DNA of 64,000 nt from Caballeronia cordobensis (GTDB lineage Bacteria > Pseudomonadota > Gammaproteobacteria > Burkholderiales > Burkholderiaceae). This document shows positions 53,150-63,042 of the stretch, in pieces (position 1 is the stretch's first letter; each line of letters starts with the position of its first letter). The stretch is taken from assembly GCF_001544575.2 (NCBI RefSeq), contig NZ_FCNY02000018.1, positions 81,628 through 145,627 on the forward strand, in the 5' to 3' direction. The notes beneath the pieces are model-generated. The model was not told the origin of the DNA. It did not search any database and worked only from the letters and a program-made list of their open reading frames with translations. Position numbers and translations under genes: made by a program.

Positions 53150-54160
53150 TCAAGCGGTCTGCGACGACCTTGTGAGCGCATGGGCTTCGACCGCCTGCAG
53201 CAGTTGGGCTGCCGCTGCGACGGCGATCACTTCGGGCGCTTTATCGACGATGCCGTCGATGCCGATCGGACACACCATGCGCGCGATACGCGCCGGGTCG
53301 ATGCCGCGCGCCGCGAGCCGGTGCTCGAACTGCTTCTTCTTGGTGAACGAGCCGATCATCCCGAAGAACGCGAAATCGCCGCGTTTCAGGATGCACTCGG
53401 CCAGCGCGAGATCGACCGTGTGGTTGTGCGTCATCACGAGGAAGTACGCGCCGGGCGGCGCGTTGTCGACGGCTTCGTCCGGCGCGTCGTTCGGCTCGAT
53501 CGACACGTTGTCCGGCACGAACTGCGCGGGCGGGAAAGCCGCGTCGCGCGAATCGACCCACGTGACGTGACAGGGCAGCGTGGCGAGCACGCGAACCAGC
53601 GCCGCGCCCACATGACCCGCGCCGAACAGCACGACCTGGAAGTCGCGCGGCGCGAGGGTTTCCGTGAGCAGCGCGCCGCTTTCGTCGAAACCGGCGCCGT
53701 CCCACAACAGGCAGTCGGCGTCGGTCGCGCCCGGCTCGGGATCGGAGAGCATCACCGCATCGGGCAGCGGCGCGAACGAAACGCTGCGCACGGTCGACAA
53801 ACCCTGCGCCGTGCGTTTCGCGAGCGTCGTCACCCAGTTGAGGTCCGATACGTCGAGCCGCTCGAACGCCAGCACGACCGCGCCGCCGCAGCATTGGCCG
53901 AGGCTCGGGCCCAGCGCGAAACGCTCCAGCCTGCGCATGCGTTGCGTGCGCATGCCGTCCTTCAGCACTTGCCGTGCGGTCTCGATGGCCTTCCATTCCA
54001 GATGGCCGCCGCCGATCGTGTAGCGCGCGTCCTCGCGTGTGACGATCATCTTCGTGCCCGGCTCGCGCGGCGCGGAGCCTTCGACACGCGCGACCGTCAC
54101 GAGCACGACGGCGTCGCCGTGCGCGAGCAGGTGTTGCAGGTCGTTCAGCCAAACTTGCAT
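53150..54160 (-). CDS. xdhC: Xanthine dehydrogenase accessory protein XdhC
   Basis: A 336-residue chaperone that binds molybdenum cofactor, promotes its sulfuration and inserts it into XdhB. It has EGSAPREPGTKMIVTRED at the N terminus, GPSLGQCCGGAVVLAFE (conserved Cys pair) and the Rossmann segment VVLFGAGHVGAALVRVL, followed by MIGSFTKKKQFEHRLAARG. It sits 44 bases after xdhB and 43 before the deaminase gene. Confidence 0.94.
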   Translation of the reverse strand: MQVWLNDLQHLLAHGDAVVLVTVARVEGSAPREPGTKMIVTREDARYTIGGGHLEWKAIETARQVLKDGMRTQRMRRLERFALGPSLGQCCGGAVVLAFERLDVSDLNWVTTLAKRTAQGLSTVRSVSFAPLPDAVMLSDPEPGATDADCLLWDGAGFDESGALLTETLAPRDFQVVLFGAGHVGAALVRVLATLPCHVTWVDSRDAAFPPAQFVPDNVSIEPNDAPDEAVDNAPPGAYFLVMTHNHTVDLALAECILKRGDFAFFGMIGSFTKKKQFEHRLAARGIDPARIARMVCPIGIDGIVDKAPEVIAVAAAAQLLQAVEAHALTRSSQTA

Positions 54161-54204
54161 CGATGGGGCTCCAGAGAAGAATCGTCGAAAGGTCGTCGCG
54201 GGCG

Positions 54205-56559
54205 CTAGTTTACCGGGGCGGCTTCCCGCGCCGGAACGGCTAGCGCGTCGAGCGCGTCGAGAATCGCTTCGGGCGTCGCGGGCGCGCGCAGCTTCGGCGC
54301 ATCGGCGTTATCCGGCGCCACCGAGGCGATCGCCGCGCGTATCGCGAGCAGCACCGAGAACGACAGCAGGAGCGGCGGTTCGCCAACCGCTTTCGAACGG
54401 AAGATCGTCGGCTCGGCGTTATCGTTGTCATAAAGTGCGACGTTGAAGACGGCGGGCGCATCGTTGACGGCCGGAATCTTGTAGGTCGAAGGCGCATGCG
54501 TCATGAGGCGGCCGTCGCGGTTCCACCAGAGCTCCTCGGTCGTGAGCCAGCCCATGCCCTGGATATAGCCGCCTTCCACCTGCCCGATATCGATGGCCGG
54601 ATTGATCGAGCGGCCCGCGTCGTGCAGCAGATCGGCGCGCAGCAGCTTCCATTCGCCCGTGAGCGTATCCACGACGACTTCCGACACGGCCGCGCCATAC
54701 GCGAAGTAATAGAACGGGTGGCCTTGCAGCGTCTTCGCGTCCCAATGGACTTTCGGCGTCGAATAAAAGCCGTCGGACCACAACTGCACGCGCGCGAGAT
54801 ACGCGGCGGCGGCGAGCTGATCGAAGGGCAGCCGCGCGCCGTTCGCCTCGACGCCGCCGCCATGAAATTCGACGTCGGCCGCTTTGCAGCCGAGCTGCAG
54901 GGCGGCGAGATCGGCGAGGCGCGCGCGGATCGCGAGCGCCGCGGCTTCGGCGGCCTTGCCGTTCAGATCGCTTCCCGTCGATGCCGCCGTCGCCGATGTA
55001 TTGGCGACCTTCGACGTATCCGTGGCCGTCACCCGCACGTGCGCGAGGCCGATGCCGAGCACGCTCGCGACCACCTGCGCGACCTTGGTGTTGAGGCCCT
55101 GGCCCATCTCGGTGCCGCCGTGGTTCACGAGCACCGAGCCGTCCTTGTAGACATGCACGAGCGCGCCGGCCTGATTCAGAAACGGCACGTTGAACGAGAT
55201 GCCGAACTTGACCGGCGTGAACGCGATGCCGCGTTTCAGGACGCGGCTTTTCGCATTGAACGCGGCGACTTCCGCGCGGCGCGTTGCGTATTCGCTCGAT
55301 GCGATCAGCGCATCGGTCAACGGCGCGATGACATTGTCCGCGACCGGCTGGCCATAAGGCGTCACGTTGCGCTCGCCGATGCCATAGTAATTCGCGCGCC
55401 GCACGTCGAGCGGATCGCGCTTCAGGCGATGCGCGATTTCGTCGAGCATCACTTCCATGACGAGCGCGCCTTGCGGGCCGCCAAAGCCGCGAAACGCGGT
55501 GTTCGACTGCGTGTTGGTCTTGCAGCACAGCGCACGGATTTCGACATCGCTCAGATAGTAGGCGTTGTCGAAGTGGCACACGGCGCGCGTCGCGACCGCG
55601 CCCGACAAGTCCGCCGAATAGCCCGCCCGCAACGCGATTTCGACCCGCGCGCCCGCGATACGGCCGTCGTCGTCGAAGCCGCATTCGTATTCGTAGACCG
55701 CATCGTGACGCTTGCCGGTGATCATGAAGTCGTCGTCGCGGTCGGCGCGCAGCTTCACCGGGCGCTTGAGCACATGCGCCGCAAGCGCCGCGACGCATGC
55801 GAACACTGCCGATTGCGATTCCTTGCCGCCGAAGCCGCCGCCCATGCGACGGCATTCGCACAGCACGGCATGCGTCGGCCAGCCGAGCATATGCGCGACG
55901 ACCTGCTGCATTTCGCTCGGATGCTGCGTCGAGCTATGAACGAGCATGCCGTCCTGCTCCTGCGGCAGCGCGTACGCGACTTGTCCTTCGAGATAGAACT
56001 GCTCCTGTCCGCCGACTTCGAACTCGCCTTTCAGACGATGCGGCGCCGCCGCGATGCGTGCGGCCGGATCGCCGCGCCGCAGATGCAGCGGCGGCAGGAC
56101 GAACTGATTGCGCGCCTTCGCTTCACGCGGCGTGAGGACGGCTTCGAGCGGCTCGTAGCGCACCACGTCCTCGCTTTTCGCGAGCGCGGCGGCGCGGCGC
56201 GCCAGATCGTGCGTCTCTGCGATGACGGCGAACACCGGCTGGCCGAGATACTGGACTTCGCCTGCTGCGAGGATCGGATCGTCGTGCAGCACCGGGCCGC
56301 AATTGTTCTCGCCGGGGATGTCGTCGGCCGTGAGCACCGCGACGACGCCGGGGGCCGCGCGCACCGCATCCAGATCGAGCGACACGATGCGCGCATGCGC
56401 ATGCCGCGAAAGTCCAAGCGCCGCGTGCAGCGTGCCGCGCGCTTCGGGAATGTCGTCCGTGTAGCGCGCTTCGCCGCTCACGTGCAGGGCCGCCGATTCG
56501 TGCGGCAACGCGGCGCCGGCGGCGTCTTCGAGCTGGATCGGATCGCGGGCCTTGTTCAT
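54205..56559 (-). CDS. xdhB: Xanthine dehydrogenase molybdopterin subunit XdhB
   Basis: A 784-residue molybdenum-cofactor subunit that oxidises hypoxanthine and xanthine to urate. Cofactor-binding motifs are MGGGFGGKESQ, FRGFGGPQGALV and GGTEMGQGLNTKVAQ; the catalytic base lies in KAVGEPPLLLSFSV. It begins with HESAALHVSGEARYTDDIPE. The ATG at 56559 overlaps the xdhA stop by four bases; the open frame continuing to 56892 is not used. Confidence 0.96.
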   Translation of the reverse strand: MNKARDPIQLEDAAGAALPHESAALHVSGEARYTDDIPEARGTLHAALGLSRHAHARIVSLDLDAVRAAPGVVAVLTADDIPGENNCGPVLHDDPILAAGEVQYLGQPVFAVIAETHDLARRAAALAKSEDVVRYEPLEAVLTPREAKARNQFVLPPLHLRRGDPAARIAAAPHRLKGEFEVGGQEQFYLEGQVAYALPQEQDGMLVHSSTQHPSEMQQVVAHMLGWPTHAVLCECRRMGGGFGGKESQSAVFACVAALAAHVLKRPVKLRADRDDDFMITGKRHDAVYEYECGFDDDGRIAGARVEIALRAGYSADLSGAVATRAVCHFDNAYYLSDVEIRALCCKTNTQSNTAFRGFGGPQGALVMEVMLDEIAHRLKRDPLDVRRANYYGIGERNVTPYGQPVADNVIAPLTDALIASSEYATRRAEVAAFNAKSRVLKRGIAFTPVKFGISFNVPFLNQAGALVHVYKDGSVLVNHGGTEMGQGLNTKVAQVVASVLGIGLAHVRVTATDTSKVANTSATAASTGSDLNGKAAEAAALAIRARLADLAALQLGCKAADVEFHGGGVEANGARLPFDQLAAAAYLARVQLWSDGFYSTPKVHWDAKTLQGHPFYYFAYGAAVSEVVVDTLTGEWKLLRADLLHDAGRSINPAIDIGQVEGGYIQGMGWLTTEELWWNRDGRLMTHAPSTYKIPAVNDAPAVFNVALYDNDNAEPTIFRSKAVGEPPLLLSFSVLLAIRAAIASVAPDNADAPKLRAPATPEAILDALDALAVPAREAAPVN

Positions 56560-58040
56560 GGCGCTTCCTCCACATGGGAGCCATACGCGAACGCGTTGAC
56601 TTCGGCGAGCGCGAGCGGGGCGTCGCGGCGCGTTTCCAGATAGAAACGCCACAGCACGTTGCGCGCCACCTTCGTCCGGTACGCACTCGATGCGCGCATG
56701 TCGGTGAGCGGCTGGAAATCGGCATCGAGCGCGGCCATCGCGGCGTGCGCGGCGGCTTCGGTCCATTCGTTGCCGGTCAGCGCGGCTTCGGCGCGCGCGG
56801 CGCGTTTGGGGGTCGCCGCCATGCCGCCGAACGCGATGCGCGCCTCGGTGATGCGGTTGGCGTCGTCGAGCCTGACCGCGAACGCCGCGCAAACCGCGGA
56901 AATGTCCTGGTCGTAGCGCTTCGACACCTTGTAGGTGCGAAAGCGCAGGGCGGCGACCGGACGCGGCACGCGGATCGCCGCGACGAATTCGCCCGCGTCG
57001 AGCGCGGTCTTCTGATAGCCGAGATAGAACGCGTCGAGCGGCATCGTGCGCGTTTTATCGGCCTTTTGCAGCACGAGTTGCGCATTCAGCGCGATGAGCG
57101 CGGGCATCGAATCGCCGATGGGCGAGCCGTTCGCCACATTGCCGCCGAGCGTGCCGGCGTTGCGGATGGGCCGGGAGGCGAAGCGCGTCCACAGTTCGGC
57201 CAGTTCGGGATAGTCGGCGGCGAGCGCCGCGTAGGCATCTTCGAGCGATGCCGCCGCGCCGATCGTCAGCGTGCCGGCGTCGCGTCCGATCGTCTTCAAT
57301 TCGTCGACGTTGCCGATGTAGAGCATCTCGCCGAGCTCGCGGAACTGCTTCGTCACCCACAGGCCGACGTCCGTGCTGCCCGCGAGCAGCCGCGCGTTCG
57401 GATGCGCGGCGCGCAGCCGGGCGAATTCGGCGCGCGTGACGGGCGCGTGGAAGGCTTGATACTCGAAGGTTTGCGTGCGCTTGATCGCGGCGAGTTGCCG
57501 GGCGATGGCGTCGGCATCGAAAGGCGGGCGCGGGGTGTCGAACATGCGCTGCCCCGCATCGACGATCGGCCGATAGCCCGTGCAGCGGCACAGATTGCCC
57601 GACAGCGCCGTGGCGATGTCATCGCGCGACGGCGGCCCCGCATCGCGCGGATGGCTGTGATAGAGCGCCCACAGCGACATCGCGAAGCCGGGCGTGCAGA
57701 AACCGCACTGCGAACCGTGACATTCGACGAGCGCCTGCTGCACCGGATGCAGCGCGCCGTCTGCGCCGCGCAGGTCTTCGACAGTGAAGAGCGCGCGCGA
57801 ATCGAGCGTCGGCAAAAACTGGATGCACGCGTTGACGGCTTTGAGCGCAAGCTGGCCGCGCGCGTCGAGTTCGCCGATCACGACGGTGCACGCGCCGCAA
57901 TCGCCCTCGGCGCAGCCTTCCTTGGTGCCGGTGCAAAGCGCGGTCTCGCGCAGATGCTGAAGCACCGTGCGCGTGGCGGGCGCGTCGCCGATCTCGCGCA
58001 CGGCGCCGCGCTGATAGAAGCGGATGGTTTGCGTTGTCAT
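56556..58040 (-). CDS. xdhA: Xanthine dehydrogenase iron-sulfur/FAD subunit XdhA
   Basis: A 494-residue electron-transfer subunit. The plant-ferredoxin-like 2Fe-2S domain has C43, C48 and C51 (KEGCAEGDCGACTVV). The second 2Fe-2S domain has CHGSQCGFCTPGF and GNLCRCTGYRPIV. From ~residue 195 the FAD domain follows, with ARLLAGSTDVGLWVTK and NAGTLGGNVANGSPIGDSMP. It is first in the six-gene minus-strand purine operon that ends with guaD. Confidence 0.96.
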   Translation of the reverse strand: MTTQTIRFYQRGAVREIGDAPATRTVLQHLRETALCTGTKEGCAEGDCGACTVVIGELDARGQLALKAVNACIQFLPTLDSRALFTVEDLRGADGALHPVQQALVECHGSQCGFCTPGFAMSLWALYHSHPRDAGPPSRDDIATALSGNLCRCTGYRPIVDAGQRMFDTPRPPFDADAIARQLAAIKRTQTFEYQAFHAPVTRAEFARLRAAHPNARLLAGSTDVGLWVTKQFRELGEMLYIGNVDELKTIGRDAGTLTIGAAASLEDAYAALAADYPELAELWTRFASRPIRNAGTLGGNVANGSPIGDSMPALIALNAQLVLQKADKTRTMPLDAFYLGYQKTALDAGEFVAAIRVPRPVAALRFRTYKVSKRYDQDISAVCAAFAVRLDDANRITEARIAFGGMAATPKRAARAEAALTGNEWTEAAAHAAMAALDADFQPLTDMRASSAYRTKVARNVLWRFYLETRRDAPLALAEVNAFAYGSHVEEAP

Positions 58041-58313
58041 GATTCAGAAAGACATTGCGGACCGGGCGCGCGTTACGCGGTTTCCGTTCGTTTCATGGGT
58101 TGCCGCGAAAAACTTCGGGCTGCCTTTGAGCGAATCGGACTGCGCGCACGTAGATCGCCATCCAGGCACGACCTTAACACCCCAATATCTCAAAAAGATT
58201 GGCGGGCCCGTATCAAGATTATGCGGATGCGCTGATGCGCGAAAGGAAAAGCGCGCGGAAGGGGATAAAGCGGGGAAGAACGGGCGGCGCGCGAAAGGGC
58301 CGCCCGGAAGAAA

Positions 58314-58859
58314 TTACCGCACCGTCGAGCGCAGTTTGCGCTTGAGCCGCAGGCTGGCCGCGACCAGCACGAAGATGAGCGCGAACGCGATCAGCGACCA
58401 TTGCGGCAGCGACAGCCCAAGGATCGGCGGATACGGCGTCTCGCACAGGCCCGCGACCTTGAACACCTGCGGCAGCCAGGCGGCGGGCGGCAGACCGTCC
58501 ACGATCGGCTGAAGCGCATCGAACCCGCAACTGAAGCCGGGATGCGATTGCACGTACACATGGCGAATCGCGGTGACGAGCCCGCCGAGCGCGGAAATCG
58601 CGACGAGCGTTTCCAGCAGCGCAATGCCGCGCCAGTTGCGAAACGCCGCGCCGAGGAACGCGAAGATCGCGACCAGCACGAAGAAATAGCGCTGGATGAT
58701 GCAAAGCGGGCAGGGATCTTCGTTATGGAAGAACTGCAGATACAGCGCGCCGCCGACGAGACCGAGACTGACGAAACCGAGCAGCACGAGCAGGCGTCGC
58801 TCGCGGCGCATCACCCGGTCGTCCTGATGCATCGTGAAGTGATGTAAAGAGTTGTTCAT
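58314..58859 (-). CDS. dsbB: Disulfide bond formation protein B
   Basis: A 181-residue inner-membrane quinone reductase that reoxidises DsbA. Four hydrophobic helices; the first periplasmic pair is C50-P-L-C53 and the second is C111 and C139 (FSCGFDALQP, AGLCETPYP). The conserved Arg for quinone lies in IIQRYFF. Met10 and Met17 are alternative starts; no clear ribosome-binding site decides. It lies 273 bases upstream of xdhA and is probably a separate transcript. Confidence 0.93.
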   Translation of the reverse strand: MNNSLHHFTMHQDDRVMRRERRLLVLLGFVSLGLVGGALYLQFFHNEDPCPLCIIQRYFFVLVAIFAFLGAAFRNWRGIALLETLVAISALGGLVTAIRHVYVQSHPGFSCGFDALQPIVDGLPPAAWLPQVFKVAGLCETPYPPILGLSLPQWSLIAFALIFVLVAASLRLKRKLRSTVR

Positions 58860-58962
58860 TATTTCGCAACGATTCGAGAAGGAAGCACCTGAGTTGCGTG
58901 AGTATCGCGAGGAATTCTAGCGCGAACGCCGGATGCGCAAAAAGAGCCGCATCGCCGCGCGT

Positions 58963-60348
58963 TCAACGTGTGGTCGCCAGCACGGCTTCGACGGCGCGGC
59001 CGATCGAGAGCAGCGCATCGTCCGAATGCGGCGCGCCCGCGAGCATCAGGCCCACGGGCGCCGCGCCGCGCGGATGGCAGGGCAGCGACAGCGCGCAGGC
59101 GTCGAGGAAGTTGAAGGCGGTCGGATTGCGCAGGATCAGCGCGTTGACGCGCGTGAAGGCGTCGTCGTCGGAGGCCAGATCGGCGATGCGCGGCGGCAGC
59201 ACCGGAACTGTCGGGCAGACGATCGCGTCGAAACGTTGCCAGAGCGTCGTGCGGGCTTCCTCGATCATCGCGGCGCGCGCCTCGCACAGGTCGATGTAGT
59301 CGGCGGCGCTGGCCGCTTCGGCACGCATGAGGCGCGCGAGCACGCGCGGATCGTAGTCGCCGCCGCGCTCGGCCATCAGCTTGCGATGCCACGCATACGC
59401 TTCGATCGCGACGAGCGGGTAGCGATTGATCTCCGGCAGCCGGTCGAGCGGCGCGAAGCGCACGTCTTCCACGAGCGCGCCCGCCGCGGCGAGATGGTTC
59501 ACGGCGGCGGCCACCGCGGTCGCGACGGGCGTTTCGACGCCTTCGGTCACGTAGTTCGTCAGCACGCCGAGGCGCACGCCGTCTAGCGGGCGCGTGGCGG
59601 GCACGCCGGGATCGCGTCCGCCGAGAATGCGGTCGACGAGCGCGCAGCACGCGACCGATACGCCGATCGGCCCGAACGAATCGAGCGTCTTCGAAAGCGG
59701 CACGCCGCCTTGCTTCGGAATGCGGCTCGCGGTCGGCTTGAAGCCGGTGAGCCCGCACAGCGCGGCCGGAATGCGGATGGAGCCGCCGGTATCGGTGCCG
59801 AGCGCGACCGCCGCCATGCCGTCGGCGACCGACGCCGCCGCGCCCGAGGACGATCCGCCCGCAATGCGCGCGTCGGCGTCGTCCGCCGGGTCGGCGCGCC
59901 ACGGCGAGCGCGGCGTGCCGTAATGCGGGTTGAGGCCGAGGCCCGAGAACGCGAATTCGCTCATGTTGGTGCGCCCGACGATCACCGCGCCCGCGCGACG
60001 CAGGCGCGCGACGGTCACGGCGTCGGCACGGGCGGGCGGGGCATCGGCAAGCGCCCTGGAGCCGGCGCGCGTCACCTGGCCTTCGATGTCGAAGAGATCC
60101 TTGATCGATACCGGAATGCCCGCGAGCGGCGAGAGCACCGTGCCGGCGCGCAGGAGCGCATCGTGCGCATCGGCGGCGGCGCGGGCGTGGTCGGCGTCGA
60201 CCTGGAGGAAAACGGTCGAGCCCTGGCCCGCCGGATCGGCGATGCGTTCGAGCGCGGCCTCGACGAGCGCGCGGCTCGTCGTGCGGCCGGCGCGCAGATC
60301 GGCGGCGAGTTGAGCGAGTGGAGCGAACTGCGGCGAAGTGGTCGGCAT
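58963..60348 (-). CDS. Amidase signature family hydrolase
   Basis: A 461-residue amidase with an intact Ser-cisSer-Lys triad: Lys83 in IPVSIKDLFD, the Ser cluster in GGSSSGAAASVADG at 164-177, and the nucleophile S190 in GTDTGGSIRIPAALCG. It resembles stand-alone amidases annotated as GatA-like; no gatB or gatC is nearby, so it is not the tRNA amidotransferase. The substrate is unknown. The ATG at 60348 is taken because the sequence upstream in frame is not protein-like. Confidence 0.88.
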   Translation of the reverse strand: MPTTSPQFAPLAQLAADLRAGRTTSRALVEAALERIADPAGQGSTVFLQVDADHARAAADAHDALLRAGTVLSPLAGIPVSIKDLFDIEGQVTRAGSRALADAPPARADAVTVARLRRAGAVIVGRTNMSEFAFSGLGLNPHYGTPRSPWRADPADDADARIAGGSSSGAAASVADGMAAVALGTDTGGSIRIPAALCGLTGFKPTASRIPKQGGVPLSKTLDSFGPIGVSVACCALVDRILGGRDPGVPATRPLDGVRLGVLTNYVTEGVETPVATAVAAAVNHLAAAGALVEDVRFAPLDRLPEINRYPLVAIEAYAWHRKLMAERGGDYDPRVLARLMRAEAASAADYIDLCEARAAMIEEARTTLWQRFDAIVCPTVPVLPPRIADLASDDDAFTRVNALILRNPTAFNFLDACALSLPCHPRGAAPVGLMLAGAPHSDDALLSIGRAVEAVLATTR

Positions 60349-60497
60349 GGCGTCGGGCAGTGGCGTCGCCGTCTGCGAGAAGGCCGGGCGTGCCCGGCGC
60401 TTCGCATCGGCAGTGAAAGGATGGGCGCGCCGCAACGCGAAGCCGGGCCGCCCAAGGTGGCTGACATTCTAAGCCACCGACGCGTGCGGCGAGCGGC

Positions 60498-61880
60498 TCA
60501 GATGGTGCGCGAGAAACGCCGCAGGCTGGCTTGCCCGAGATAGCGGTCGAACACCGACGCGACGTTGCGCACCAGCATGCGTCCGGCGGGCAGCACGCGG
60601 ATCGCATCGCGCGACAGGTCGATGAGCCCGTCGCCGGCCATCGGCGCGAGGCGCGCGAGCTCGACGGCGAAGGTCGCGGGAAAGTCGATGCCGTGAGTCG
60701 CGGCGATATCGTCGAAACGCAGCTCGCCGCCGCACATGAGGCGCATGATGACGTCGCGGCGCAAGGTGTCGTCGGCGGACAGGCGCACGCCGCGCGCGAT
60801 GGCGAGTTGGCCCGCGTCGATCGCGCTCGCGTAATCGGCCAGCTCGCGGGCGTTCTGCGCGTAGACATCGCCGATCTTGCCGATCGACGACGCGCCGATG
60901 CCGATCAGATCGCAGTCCGCATGCGTGCTGTAGCCCTGGAAGTTGCGCTGGAGCGTGCCGGCTTCGAGCGCGCGCGCGAGTTCGTCGCCGGGCAGCGCGA
61001 AATGGTCCATGCCGATATACACATAGCCCGCCTCGCTCATGCGCGCGATCACGCGTTCCAGAATCGCGAGGCGCACGGCGGGCGAGGGCAACGCGCTCTC
61101 GTCGATCTGACGCTGCATCTTGAAAAGCGTGGGCATGTGCGCGTAGCCGAATACTGAAACGCGATCCGGCCTCAGTTCGATGATCGCGTCGAGCGTGCGC
61201 GAAAAGCGCTCGACGGTCTGATGCGGCAAGCCGTAGATCAGATCGACGCTCACCGACTGAAAACCGTGCTCGCGCGCGGCGTTCAGCACGGTTTCGGTCA
61301 TTTCTCTCGGCTGGATGCGGTTCACGGCACGCTGCACGCGTTCGTCGAAGTCCTGCACGCCGAGGCTCAGGCGGTTGAAGCCGAGTTCACGCAGGAGCGC
61401 GATCGTGTCCGCCGATGCCTCGCGCGGATCGACTTCGATCGAATATTCGGCGCGCGTGTCGTCGACGAGCGCGAAGTGTTCGCGCGTGGCGGACATCAGC
61501 TCGGCCATCTCGTCGTGCGAGAGGAACGTCGGCGTGCCGCCGCCCCAGTGAAGCTGCGTGACCGGGCGCGATGCGTCGAAGAGCGCGGCCTGCAGCGCCA
61601 GCTCGCGCTTCATGCGATCGAGATACGGGCGCGCATGCGCGCGGTTTTTCGTCGCGACCTTGTTGCAGCCGCAGTAGAAGCAGACGGTGTCGCAGAACGG
61701 AATGTGGAAATACAGCGAGAGGTCGGCGTTCGCCGGACCGCGCTGCGCGGCTTCGCGGTAATGCGCGGGATCGAACGATTCGGCGAACTGGACAGCGGTA
61801 GGGTAGGACGTGTAGCGCGGGCCGTGCGCATCGTAGCGCGCGAGCAGGTCGGGGCGAAAGAGCGGGGCGGCGGGAGACAT
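60498..61880 (-). CDS. hemN: Oxygen-independent coproporphyrinogen III dehydrogenase HemN
   Basis: A 460-residue radical SAM enzyme of anaerobic heme synthesis. The motif C63-x3-C67-x2-C70-x-C72 (FCDTVCFYCGCNK) has the extra cysteine that marks true HemN. It also has YTSYPTAVQF at the N terminus, HWGGGTPTFL, EVDPRE and SLGVQDFDERVQ. The ATG at 61880 has AGAGG upstream. No canonical FNR box (TTGAT-N4-ATCAA) is seen in the 147 bases before it. Confidence 0.95.
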   Translation of the reverse strand: MSPAAPLFRPDLLARYDAHGPRYTSYPTAVQFAESFDPAHYREAAQRGPANADLSLYFHIPFCDTVCFYCGCNKVATKNRAHARPYLDRMKRELALQAALFDASRPVTQLHWGGGTPTFLSHDEMAELMSATREHFALVDDTRAEYSIEVDPREASADTIALLRELGFNRLSLGVQDFDERVQRAVNRIQPREMTETVLNAAREHGFQSVSVDLIYGLPHQTVERFSRTLDAIIELRPDRVSVFGYAHMPTLFKMQRQIDESALPSPAVRLAILERVIARMSEAGYVYIGMDHFALPGDELARALEAGTLQRNFQGYSTHADCDLIGIGASSIGKIGDVYAQNARELADYASAIDAGQLAIARGVRLSADDTLRRDVIMRLMCGGELRFDDIAATHGIDFPATFAVELARLAPMAGDGLIDLSRDAIRVLPAGRMLVRNVASVFDRYLGQASLRRFSRTI

Positions 61881-62027
61881 GACGAACCTCTGGGAATCGT
61901 CCGAGTGTAATCGGCGGCCGGGTGTGGGCGTTGCGTGATAAGGTCGCAGCCCGACGTCATTGATTGACGAAGCGCAATGTGAAGGCGTGGGACAATGCCG
62001 GTTTGATCTCGTCGTTCCCGTATCGTC

Positions 62028-62315
62028 ATGCCGATCGTTTCTTCGCCTCATGCCTGCCGCGAAGGTTGCGGCGCGTGCTGCATCGCGCCTTCCATTTCGA
62101 GTCCGATTCCGGGCATGCCGCATGGAAAGCGCGCGGGCGAGCGTTGCGTGCAACTGGATAGCGACCTGCGCTGCAAGATCTTCGGCGATCCGCGCAGGCC
62201 GGCCTGCTGCGGCGGATTGCAGCCATCGAACGAGATGTGCGGCGAGACGCGGGAACATGCGCTGAAGTGGATCGAGCGGCTGGAGCGTGAGACGCTGCCG
62301 ACGCAACTGTCGTGA
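62028..62315 (+). CDS. YkgJ-family cysteine-cluster protein
   Basis: A 95-residue protein with eight cysteines in the YkgJ/CxxCxxCC pattern: ACREGCGACCIAPSISSPI, GERCVQL, RCKIFGDP, RPACCGGLQPSNEMC. The family is thought to bind a metal or an Fe-S cluster; function is unknown. It is divergent from hemN. In Burkholderia such genes are often annotated as Fe-S oxidoreductase. Confidence 0.88.
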   Translation: MPIVSSPHACREGCGACCIAPSISSPIPGMPHGKRAGERCVQLDSDLRCKIFGDPRRPACCGGLQPSNEMCGETREHALKWIERLERETLPTQLS

Positions 62316-62385
62316 CGCGCCGCAGTCCAAGCCCGGACCGCGCCGCACGGCGCAGATGTGAAGAAAAAGCACTGGAGGATCACGC

Positions 62386-62979
62386 ATGACGGAACCCGTC
62401 GCGCCGCTGCGGCGCCGGTTCGTGCTGGCCACGCTGATGTCGCTGCCCGCACTCACTTTCGCAGCGAAGGCAAGAGCCGCTTCGAACTCGATATTCCCGT
62501 TCATTCCGGATCACTACACATTTTCCACGCAGCAGGTTCAGGACGCGGTCGCGCGCAAGTTTCCGCTGCAGCGCACCGCATCGCAGATTTTCGACGTGGT
62601 CCTGAGCAATCCCGTCGCCGGCATGGCACCGGATCGCAATCGCGTGACGGTGCGCGTCGATGCGCGCCTCGCGACCCCTTTCATGCCGAATCCCGTGACG
62701 GGCGTGTTCACGCTCTCGACGCAGCTCGGCTACGACGCACCGAGCCGTTCGGTCATTCTCATGTCGCCGACTGTTGACGCCGCGCAGTTCAACGGTGACG
62801 CCGCGCAGTACAACCAACAGATTGCGTCGGTCGGCGCGCAACTCGCGGCGCAATTGCTCGACCGTTATCCGATTCACACCTTCAAGCCCGAAGAACTCCA
62901 GTTCGCCGGCGTGTCTTACGAACCCGGTACAATCACAGTCCTTACAAACGGCATACGTGTGCAGATCGTCGAGAAGTGA
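62386..62979 (+). CDS. Exported DUF1439 protein
   Basis: A 197-residue protein with an N-terminal export signal (LRRRFVLATLMSLPALTFAA, cleavage near ARAAS). The domain that follows (YTFSTQQVQDAVARKFPLQR, then FDVVLSNPVAG and NRVTVRVDARL) matches DUF1439, as in the E. coli lipoprotein YceB, but without a lipobox cysteine. The double Arg-Arg could suggest Tat export, though the motif is incomplete. GGAGGATCACGC precedes the ATG. Confidence 0.82.
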   Translation: MTEPVAPLRRRFVLATLMSLPALTFAAKARAASNSIFPFIPDHYTFSTQQVQDAVARKFPLQRTASQIFDVVLSNPVAGMAPDRNRVTVRVDARLATPFMPNPVTGVFTLSTQLGYDAPSRSVILMSPTVDAAQFNGDAAQYNQQIASVGAQLAAQLLDRYPIHTFKPEELQFAGVSYEPGTITVLTNGIRVQIVEK

Positions 62980-63042
62980 GTCGAAAACTCTGCGCGGCAT
63001 GTTTGACAACCAACGGCGATAACAGCGAACAAGGGCTGACGG

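Noticed and set aside
54496..58235. Long plus-strand open frames (715 and 553 codons) opposite xdhB and xdhA
   Set aside because: Shadows of genes whose Fe-S and molybdopterin motifs are complete.
61881..62027. FNR/Anr box controlling hemN
   Set aside because: No TTGAT-N4-ATCAA or close variant is found; TTGATTGACG near 61959 lacks the second half-site.
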